Below are positions 6,380 to 12,267 of a DNA stretch of 13,899 bases, in pieces. The notes below the pieces were generated by a model, which saw only the letters and a list, made by a program, of their open reading frames with translations, searched no databases and was not told where the DNA came from. The position numbers and the translations under genes were made by a program. How positions within the stretch are numbered: position 1 is the first letter of the stretch; each line of letters opens with the position of its first letter. The stretch comes from CAYXGE01 sp964464435 (GTDB lineage: Bacteria > Pseudomonadota > Gammaproteobacteria > Burkholderiales > Methylophilaceae): the NCBI GenBank assembly GCA_964464435.1, contig CAYXGE010000049.1:1-13899 (forward strand). Reading direction: 5' to 3'.

Positions 6380-6841
6380 TTAATTACTTGTGGCATCGAA
6401 TTTCCAGTCTTCATAAGTTGTCGCTTCCGCAAAACTTAAATAACGCTCTGGAAATCCGGTTTTCTTGATAGTTTTGCGTGTTGATACGCTATGTACCCCA
6501 ACAATCGATTCACCTTGCTTAACTAAACCCAGAGGCGCTTTGGTGATTGGGTCTAAGTATAGACGCCGAAGATGACGTTTAATGACCGGTAAACGCTTAT
6601 CTAATAACAAATCTTCAAGTTTTTGCGGATATTGTTTTACCCCTCCAGGCGTTGATTCATAATAGCTGACTAGGGCCAAACGATATTGATTGCCAATAAA
6701 CAGTAACTCTTTTTCTTTTTCTCTCTGTGCTGATTGGTGCCATACCTCGCCCACCGCACTCATTGCAATGCCTGAAATACCCACAATAATGAGTAAACTG
6801 ACAAAGGTAAAGCCTTGCTGATTAATACTTTTCTTTACCAT
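6380..6841 (-). CDS. Minor pseudopilin lacking the conserved Glu5
   Basis: This 153-residue type IV prepilin-like protein has a prepilin peptidase site QQG/FTFVSLLII followed by a hydrophobic helix (about residues 11-30). Position +5 of the mature protein is Ser instead of the usual Glu. That is a trait of tip-located minor pseudopilins such as GspK and of a betaproteobacterial family found in similar operons. The body has a REKEKELLFIGNQYRLALVSYYES helix, then DPITKAPLG and GVHSVSTRKTIKKTGF, and ends with FAEATTYEDWKF. Its start overlaps the end of the preceding pseudopilin gene by 7 bp, so it is the last gene of the operon. Likely a filament-capping or substrate-contact subunit; the exact role is inferred. 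Confidence 0.85.
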   Translation of the reverse strand: MVKKSINQQGFTFVSLLIIVGISGIAMSAVGEVWHQSAQREKEKELLFIGNQYRLALVSYYESTPGGVKQYPQKLEDLLLDKRLPVIKRHLRRLYLDPITKAPLGLVKQGESIVGVHSVSTRKTIKKTGFPERYLSFAEATTYEDWKFDATSN

Positions 6842-7230
6842 TCTGAATATTGACTACCGTCTTTTGCTTTACCAGTAGCACCGCTGTGAATATCGTATAT
6901 TAAGCCTTCTAGTGGCGGTTCTGGGGCATCCAGCACCCAGGTAGTTGTACTGTCGGTAATCGGGTCCAATGGCAATTTATTGATGTATTTTTTTTCCACT
7001 AATACATCTAAGCTTTCAGGGTATTGACCTGTATCTGCATAATATTTATCAATGCTTTCACGCACGGTATTTAAGGTTTGTTTAAGCGCAGCCTCTTGTG
7101 CACGCTCAATACTTGAAAAGTATTTTGGGTAAGCCAGCGAAAGCAACAACGCCAGTATGGACAGCACCACCAGCAACTCAACCAGCGTAAACCCAGACTC
7201 TATTTGCTGTTTAAATTTACCACTTTGCAT
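6835..7230 (-). CDS. GspG-like pseudopilin (second copy)
   Basis: This 131-residue prepilin has a cleavage site ESG/FTLVELLVVLSIL with the conserved Glu at +5 and a membrane/assembly helix at about residues 13-32. The globular part carries LPLDPITDSTTTWVLD and the GspG-style tail LIYDIHSGATGKAKDGSQYSEW, where acidic residues bind calcium in the GspG family. The frame is open further upstream (to 7341), but that would overlap the previous gene heavily. The ribosome binding site GGAG, 6 nt before the ATG at 7230, supports the shorter protein. It overlaps the previous gene by 14 bp and the next by 7 bp. It is probably a structural subunit of the periplasmic pseudopilus. Confidence 0.88.
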   Translation of the reverse strand: MQSGKFKQQIESGFTLVELLVVLSILALLLSLAYPKYFSSIERAQEAALKQTLNTVRESIDKYYADTGQYPESLDVLVEKKYINKLPLDPITDSTTTWVLDAPEPPLEGLIYDIHSGATGKAKDGSQYSEW

Positions 7231-7702
7231 ACGGTACTCCATTTGTACCAATTTGCAGGCTTTTTGAGTACACATCGTAAACATCTTTACCAGCAGTTGG
7301 GTTGTCTGCGCTACTTTCGTAACTTCGTAATCCCCAATCATCTATAGCTGTTCTGCCTTCCTTACCAGAATGATTAGCCATTGGGTCAGTTGGGACTTTT
7401 CTAAGAAACTTGATTAACTTTTTATCAGGGTCTTTAATATCTTCCACCCCTTCTACCAATACCTCAAGGCTTGGCGGATATCCAGACTCTTCGATACTTT
7501 TTTTTATGCGACCATCGTCACTGGCTTTTTTGTAGGCATCAATCGCCTCTCTCATTTGACGCAAATGGTGACGTAATTCACTTTCTTTTGAGCGTTGCAC
7601 AGTCACTGACACCAATGGCATCGTCACGCTAGCAAGAATTCCAACAATTGCTAGCGTCACAATCAATTCAATAAATGAAAATCCCTGTGCGCGATGTATC
7701 AT
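7217..7702 (-). CDS. GspG-like pseudopilin (first copy)
   Basis: This 161-residue prepilin has a very short leader (MIHRAQG) before FSFIELIVTLAIVGILASV, with conserved Glu at +5. A long amphipathic helix follows (RSKESELRHHLRQMREAIDAYKKA), then GYPPSLEVLVEG, VPTDPMA, DDWGLRSY and a tail DVYDVYSKSLQIGTNGVPYAKW resembling the GspG C-terminus. It begins 12 bp after the secretin stop with no clear ribosome binding site, suggesting translational coupling to the secretin gene, and overlaps the next pseudopilin by 14 bp. It differs enough from the second GspG-like protein that the two probably fill separate places in the pseudopilus; which is the major subunit cannot be told from sequence. Confidence 0.87.
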   Translation of the reverse strand: MIHRAQGFSFIELIVTLAIVGILASVTMPLVSVTVQRSKESELRHHLRQMREAIDAYKKASDDGRIKKSIEESGYPPSLEVLVEGVEDIKDPDKKLIKFLRKVPTDPMANHSGKEGRTAIDDWGLRSYESSADNPTAGKDVYDVYSKSLQIGTNGVPYAKW

Positions 7703-7714
7703 AATTCTGAATCG

Positions 7715-9721
7715 TTACTGCGTTGGTGGAGCATTATTTGGCACTGAACTATCGTTGACTGGCGGTGTAGCAAGACTATTTTGCTGCGCCGAATCGGTTG
7801 GTACTTGCTGCGGCTCCAATATGGGCAATGACTCAGGTACAGGATTTGACGTTTCAGCCTCTTGTGAGGTGTTTAATTGATTGAGCCGCTCTCTTCTCTG
7901 TTCACGCAAACGCTCTAAAGGAGACAATGGTACATTATTGCCGCCAGATCCAGATGACGTAGGGAATGATTGCTGTGGTTTATCGGTAATCACGGTTTCC
8001 GTGCCAGACCAATACTCAGATACATCTGCATTTGGCAATGCCAATTTAGTGATAATTCTTGGCGTTATAGCCAACACAATTTCCGTTTTACTTTTACGGT
8101 CTTCTTGGTTAGAAAACAAACGCCCAAGTAGCGGAATATCCCCCAGACCAGGCAAGCGGCTGGCATTTTTGCGCTCTTCATCCAAAATGAGACCTGCTAA
8201 AATTTGCGTTTCACCATTTTTAAGACGTAATACCGTATTGGCACCACGTGTACCAATATTGAAAATGGTAGCACCATTTCGCGTTACTGTTTTCTCACCT
8301 AAAGAGCTCACCTCTAAACCCACCTTGATATTGACAAACTCATCTAATGTAACAGATGGTTCAACATCAAGTTTCAAACCTACATCTACATAGGTGACAT
8401 TTTCTGAAATACCCACATTGGCAGTTGATGTCGTGGTAATGATTGGAATTTTGTCCCCAACAAGCACTTTTGCTTTTTCATTATTTTTGACACGAATTCT
8501 CGGGTTTGAAAGCACATTGACATCACCTACAGTTTTTCTAAAATTGACCGCAGGGTTGGGAGAAACGCCAACATTCACCGATTTGATGCCTTTAAGCGCT
8601 TCTAACGTTAAACCGGTTTCTGCACCAATAACGGCTAATTGATTAGGGTACACAATACCCAGCTCTTGAATTCTGCTTCGGCTCACTTCTAATACTTCAA
8701 TGTCTAGCATGACTTCAGCATCTGCAATATCAAGCGCCGATACTAACTTTTCAGCCAGTCGAATCACCTCTGGGGTATCGCGTATGACCAGCATGTTAAT
8801 TCGCTCATCAATAAATATATCTTTGGTTTTGAGCATGGTTTTGAGCATTGCTGAGACTTGTTTTGCGTTGGTGTTGCTCAAATAAAAACTACGAATTTTT
8901 AAATCTTGGTAGTCTTTGAGTTTTTGTGGACTACCCGCAAATACCAAGACGGTGTTTTCAGACAGTATCTTTTTTTGTAAGCCATTACTTGAAAGCACCA
9001 TATCAATGGCAGCATCTATTGGTAGTTTTTTAACGAAAATGGTCGCTTTGGTATCAGGCTTAATATCTTTATCTAAAATAAAATTAATACCCGTAGCACG
9101 AGATAAGGCCTCAAAAACAACTTTGATATTTGCATCTCTAAACTCAAGAGAAATAGGTTTATTAGTGGTAATTTTTAGTTTTGGTGGCTCTGCACTTGAA
9201 GTGCCCATTAACTCCTTTAACTGATAATCAAGTTGAAGTGCGTAGTTCTTTTTGGGATTTTCAAGCAAGACTTCATGCACTTCTTTTTTGGCTTGATCAA
9301 AGTCCTTGTTTTGCACCTTAGTATTGGCTTGGTCTAACTTGGCATTTTGCGCAATCTCTCTCAGAATTTCCGCCTTATGATGAATTGCACTTTGATTATC
9401 TGGCGCAAAGCTCAGCACACGCTCATACAAGCTTTTGGCTTGTTCTAAATCACCACGCAAACGCGCTTGCTCTGCTTGAAAGATAAGCTCTAAAATTGCA
9501 GAGTCTTTATTCAAATACAAATCTTTACGTAATGTTAATGATTCTGGATTTTTATCTAAATCCTTTTGTGATTCAACAGCACGGCTTTCTGGTGCTTCAT
9601 TTTTGTGTTTATTTTGCTCCCACGGTGCAGTCACGCAACTAGATAAGCATAACATCATGAACAATAAACACGACGGTAAGCACAATCGATTCAGTTGATG
9701 GTTAAGTGTAAACAATGGCAT
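7715..9721 (-). CDS. Outer-membrane lipoprotein secretin (GspD/PilQ/MshL family) with N-terminal TPR-like helices
   Basis: This 668-residue protein should form the gated outer-membrane ring of the secretion machine. It has a lipoprotein signal with lipobox LSSC (Cys29) and Val at +2, favouring outer-membrane sorting. Helical TPR-like repeats come next (about residues 74-170, AEQARLRGDLEQAKSLYERVLSFAPDNQ), then a short N0/STN domain (about 189-265), one N1 domain (about 270-335) and the secretin core (about 336-558, with VGDKIPIITT and RLPGLGDIPLLGRLF). A Pro/Gln/Ser-rich tail (about 570-668) is unusual. GspD typically has further N2/N3 domains, which are missing here, so the layout is closer to MshL/PilQ. 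The ribosome binding site AGGA sits 6 nt before the ATG. It lies 14 bp after the connector gene. Confidence 0.92.
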   Translation of the reverse strand: MPLFTLNHQLNRLCLPSCLLFMMLCLSSCVTAPWEQNKHKNEAPESRAVESQKDLDKNPESLTLRKDLYLNKDSAILELIFQAEQARLRGDLEQAKSLYERVLSFAPDNQSAIHHKAEILREIAQNAKLDQANTKVQNKDFDQAKKEVHEVLLENPKKNYALQLDYQLKELMGTSSAEPPKLKITTNKPISLEFRDANIKVVFEALSRATGINFILDKDIKPDTKATIFVKKLPIDAAIDMVLSSNGLQKKILSENTVLVFAGSPQKLKDYQDLKIRSFYLSNTNAKQVSAMLKTMLKTKDIFIDERINMLVIRDTPEVIRLAEKLVSALDIADAEVMLDIEVLEVSRSRIQELGIVYPNQLAVIGAETGLTLEALKGIKSVNVGVSPNPAVNFRKTVGDVNVLSNPRIRVKNNEKAKVLVGDKIPIITTTSTANVGISENVTYVDVGLKLDVEPSVTLDEFVNIKVGLEVSSLGEKTVTRNGATIFNIGTRGANTVLRLKNGETQILAGLILDEERKNASRLPGLGDIPLLGRLFSNQEDRKSKTEIVLAITPRIITKLALPNADVSEYWSGTETVITDKPQQSFPTSSGSGGNNVPLSPLERLREQRRERLNQLNTSQEAETSNPVPESLPILEPQQVPTDSAQQNSLATPPVNDSSVPNNAPPTQ

Positions 9722-9735
9722 TGCTTGTCCTTTTA

Positions 9736-10341
9736 CTAGTTATCTACACCAACTGCCGCATTGGGCAAGCCAGCCGAAATGAGTTTCTGCGCTTTAGATA
9801 ATGTCTGGCGCAAATTGAGTGGCAAATACGTTAAGGTCAGACTCTCTGGAGCTTCAGCGTCTAAGCGCCAAAACGAGTCTATTTTTTCACCTAAAGCCAC
9901 TGAGTACACTTTGTTATTTGCCATTAAAAAAATAAGTGTACCTTTGGGGCTATCTTCAATTTTACCCATATACGCAAATGGCGCGGGAGGCGCAACAGGT
10001 GGCGGTGGCGGCAATGGTTTTCCTTTTTTAGCGGGTACTACCTCCGCCCAAGAATGCACTGCAAATAAATCTTTGGGCTTAGTAGTCAGCGCCTCTCTAT
10101 GCAGCACTTGCCATGACGAAATAGGCAATACTGTAGCGGCTTTTGTGGTGGATATTGTTTGCGTATTGGTTTGCTTTTGCAAAGGCAAAATATGCGAAAC
10201 TTTGCTTGGCTCAACTAATAAAGAAGCTTCCTCTTCTTCGCTAGGCTCAAGCGCAGACCAAGCGGTTAAGGCAATAGTCACTACCAATGCCAGCATTAAC
10301 CAAATATTAATCTTACCTTGATTATTTGCTACTGGTTTCAT
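9736..10341 (-). CDS. PilP/GspC-like inner-membrane connector to the secretin
   Basis: This 201-residue bitopic protein has a short cytoplasmic N-terminus, one membrane helix (about residues 12-30, INIWLMLALVVTIALTAW), an extended periplasmic linker and the segment KDLFAVHSW, then a proline-rich hinge (KPLPPPPPVAPPAPFAYMGK). A small beta domain follows (about 119-180; GTLIFLMANNKVYSVALGE) that fits the homology-region fold of GspC and PilP, which touches the secretin N0 domain. Unlike PilP it has no lipobox; unlike GspC it has no PDZ domain. The ATGA overlap with the PilO-like gene (10338-10341) and a strong ribosome binding site (GGGAGG, 7 nt before ATG) fix the start. The gene precedes the secretin gene directly, as pilP precedes pilQ. 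Confidence 0.78.
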   Translation of the reverse strand: MKPVANNQGKINIWLMLALVVTIALTAWSALEPSEEEEASLLVEPSKVSHILPLQKQTNTQTISTTKAATVLPISSWQVLHREALTTKPKDLFAVHSWAEVVPAKKGKPLPPPPPVAPPAPFAYMGKIEDSPKGTLIFLMANNKVYSVALGEKIDSFWRLDAEAPESLTLTYLPLNLRQTLSKAQKLISAGLPNAAVGVDN

Positions 10342-10928
10342 CGTGCATCCTCCCGCACGTATAAAATCATTTGCAATCGCGCTTCTACTGTTGGACTTTG
10401 GGTGTTTTCTCGCTTCATTTGAATGTCGGTAACTGCCACAGAAGAAAGGCTACTCAAAACATCGGCAATAAAACCGCGCACTTTCGGATAACTGCCTTCT
10501 ATGGGCAACAGCATTTCATATTGCGTGAGTATTTGGGGTTCTGAAGTTTCAGTTTTTGAAACCTTGTTCAATTTATAATCACCGCTGTTTAACGTGAGTT
10601 GATGTTGATTGGCAAGCGCATTCAACTTTGCAAGGGTATCTGGAATAGATAGCGCTGTAGGGAATGTTTGATAAAACGCGCCCAGCGTTTGTAAGCTATT
10701 GTTTGGTAACATGGGTGCATTGATTTCAGTGGGTTCATCGCTCTGTATTTCTTTTTCTGCAATGGTGCGCTCAAGTGAATCAATCTCTTGCTGTATTTTA
10801 GTTAGCCCTGAGTAATACATGATGCTGCTAATCACTATTACACACAGGGCTACTAAGCCCCATAGCCCCACCTTTTTTGCGAATGCACGTAACATCCAGC
10901 CCAACAAATGAGGATTCAATAAACTCAT
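10338..10928 (-). CDS. PilO/MshJ/GspM-like assembly-platform protein
   Basis: A bitopic inner-membrane protein of 196 residues from the ATG at 10928: cytoplasmic N-terminus (SLLNPHLLGWMLRAFAKKVG), a membrane helix (WGLVALCVIVISSIMYYSGL), a coiled-coil (KIQQEIDSLERTIAEKE) and a C-terminal alpha/beta ferredoxin-like domain (about residues 105-190) as in PilO. It should pair with the PilN-like product to link the ATPase/PilM side to the connector. A GTG at 10937 in frame is an alternative start giving 199 residues; the ATG is preferred because it forms an ATGA overlap with the stop of the preceding gene (10925-10928). The next gene overlaps by 4 bp. Sequence identity to known PilO is low by eye, so the call rests on architecture and gene order. 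Confidence 0.78.
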   Translation of the reverse strand: MSLLNPHLLGWMLRAFAKKVGLWGLVALCVIVISSIMYYSGLTKIQQEIDSLERTIAEKEIQSDEPTEINAPMLPNNSLQTLGAFYQTFPTALSIPDTLAKLNALANQHQLTLNSGDYKLNKVSKTETSEPQILTQYEMLLPIEGSYPKVRGFIADVLSSLSSVAVTDIQMKRENTQSPTVEARLQMILYVREDAR

Positions 10929-11458
10929 GGTTGCCACTTTGCCATAATGGTAAAACCAACTGGTTTATAGGGGTCATTTTGGTCAATACTATGTTTAAGC
11001 AAATAGACTTGGGATAACGAATCTGTAGTTTCCAACTGTTTAATATATTGAACTGCAGAGGCGATATTCTTTGCTTGCCCGGTGAGTAGAAGTTGCTGTT
11101 TTTTTCTGCTTGGCTCAATACTCAATAATGCAATGTTTTGCATATTGCTTTGTTCGATGGTGTTTAACAGTGGGTTCCACGGTGTACTTAACTGCGCAAC
11201 AATTGTTTTAGCCAATTTCAGTTCAGGCTCTGACGCGGTTTCTAGCACTGTTTTCACTGCCACAGGCTTATGTTGTGGCGCCAAACTAGCCAAAGTCGCT
11301 TGCGTTTGTGTTAGCGTATATTGAGCATGTTCATATTGCTTAAAAAAGTAACTCATCACAACCAATGCCAGCAAAGCCAACGCCGCGCCAATAAAAGTTA
11401 TTTTTTTAGGTGACAAAGCGTGATGCGGTACAAAGTTAATCTCTGGCAAGGTATTCAT
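10925..11458 (-). CDS. PilN-like assembly-platform protein
   Basis: This 177-residue bitopic membrane protein opens with PEINFVPHHAL, the counterpart of the INLLP motif by which PilN docks in the groove of PilM. A membrane helix follows (about residues 20-38, ITFIGAALALLALVVMSYF), then a coiled-coil (EHAQYTLTQTQATLASL) and a C-terminal alpha/beta domain ending FTIMAKWQP. Its ATG overlaps the stop of the PilM-like gene by 4 bp (ATGA, 11455-11458), and its own stop overlaps the PilO-like start. Partnering with the PilM-like and PilO-like products is inferred from the known PilMNO complex. Confidence 0.83.
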   Translation of the reverse strand: MNTLPEINFVPHHALSPKKITFIGAALALLALVVMSYFFKQYEHAQYTLTQTQATLASLAPQHKPVAVKTVLETASEPELKLAKTIVAQLSTPWNPLLNTIEQSNMQNIALLSIEPSRKKQQLLLTGQAKNIASAVQYIKQLETTDSLSQVYLLKHSIDQNDPYKPVGFTIMAKWQP

Positions 11459-12267
11459 ACCATCACTTCCAACATGGCGTATGCCGATTGCATTTGATAT
11501 TGATTAGTCGCGATGCCAATACGTTTGATTTGCCAATCTTTCATCGACTGTAATGTGTTCGCCTTAAACGCAGGGGCATAAACAAAAGCTTCAGGCGCAA
11601 TATCTTCTTCTAGCAACATACTCCGCGATAACAGTGAAGGTAATTGCTGTTGCCAATCTGGGTTTAATATTTGCGCACGAATTTGGGTACAAGCCCCCGC
11701 TTGAAAAAACGCCAACACTAAGCGCGTATTTTCAACAATCACCACCACGCCATTAGCTTTTTTCAATGATGCGCTTAATGCATTCATAGCAGCAGTCACG
11801 TATGGTTGTATAGTTTTAAGAGTCATTGATTTCTTCAATGCCAAGCTGTGTAAAGCATCCAGTAATGACTGATCAATGGCGGCACATAAAGTAGGTGTTG
11901 CAGGAACAGCATCATCAAAGGCGACAGCCCAAGCTAAAGACTCTGCCCCAAAAATCTCTCTAAATGCCGCTTGTGCGTAGGCTTGTTTATCTGAATAAGA
12001 AATAGGCTCAGATGAGGCTGGCAAAACCAAATAGCGAACCAAATCACTCGCAAGGCTAATATGCATACTGGTATTGGTTGATAAACTGACCTCTGAAAGT
12101 AAACGATCAAGCGTCAACAGTGTATCCTGCCATGCCCGCGCACTATGCAAGTTGACCACACTTTCGCCCTGCGCCAACACTTTATTGGTGAGCCATGCGC
12201 GATAGACAAAAGCCACATGACCTGCGCCAAATGTGACCAATAATTGATTAGGCCACAAAGGTAACAC
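11455..12267 (-). CDS. PilM/MshI/GspL-like cytoplasmic actin-fold protein, GTG start
   Basis: This 270-residue soluble protein has no membrane helix and sits between the ATPase and PilN-like genes, the place of pilM or mshI. Visible features that fit the actin-like fold are an N-terminal strand pair (LLVTFGAGHVAFVYRAW), the middle segment FREIFGAESLAWAVAFDD, and GVVVIVENTRLVLAFFQAG in the second half. It is shorter than usual PilM (about 350 residues), and I cannot see clear nucleotide-binding loops. It probably bridges the ATPase and the PilN cytoplasmic tail. The start is GTG at 12267, preceded by GGAG with 7-nt spacing and overlapping the end of the ATPase gene by 20 bp. The call rests on gene order and fold-like pattern more than on signature motifs. 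Confidence 0.72.
   Translation of the reverse strand: MLPLWPNQLLVTFGAGHVAFVYRAWLTNKVLAQGESVVNLHSARAWQDTLLTLDRLLSEVSLSTNTSMHISLASDLVRYLVLPASSEPISYSDKQAYAQAAFREIFGAESLAWAVAFDDAVPATPTLCAAIDQSLLDALHSLALKKSMTLKTIQPYVTAAMNALSASLKKANGVVVIVENTRLVLAFFQAGACTQIRAQILNPDWQQQLPSLLSRSMLLEEDIAPEAFVYAPAFKANTLQSMKDWQIKRIGIATNQYQMQSAYAMLEVMV

Noticed and set aside
7230..7341. Longer form of the second GspG-like pseudopilin starting at 7341
   Set aside because: It would add 37 residues before the prepilin leader and overlap the first pseudopilin gene by 125 bp; the ATG at 7230 has a good ribosome binding site and gives a normal short leader.
7881..9224. Series of plus-strand ORFs of 61-170 codons
   Set aside because: Antisense to the secretin gene, with Ser/Thr/Leu-rich translations typical of shadow frames; no ribosome binding site pattern or family resemblance.
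10828..11118. Minus-strand ORF of 96 codons
   Set aside because: Different frame across the PilN-like/PilO-like junction, both of which are well supported by architecture and ATGA overlaps.
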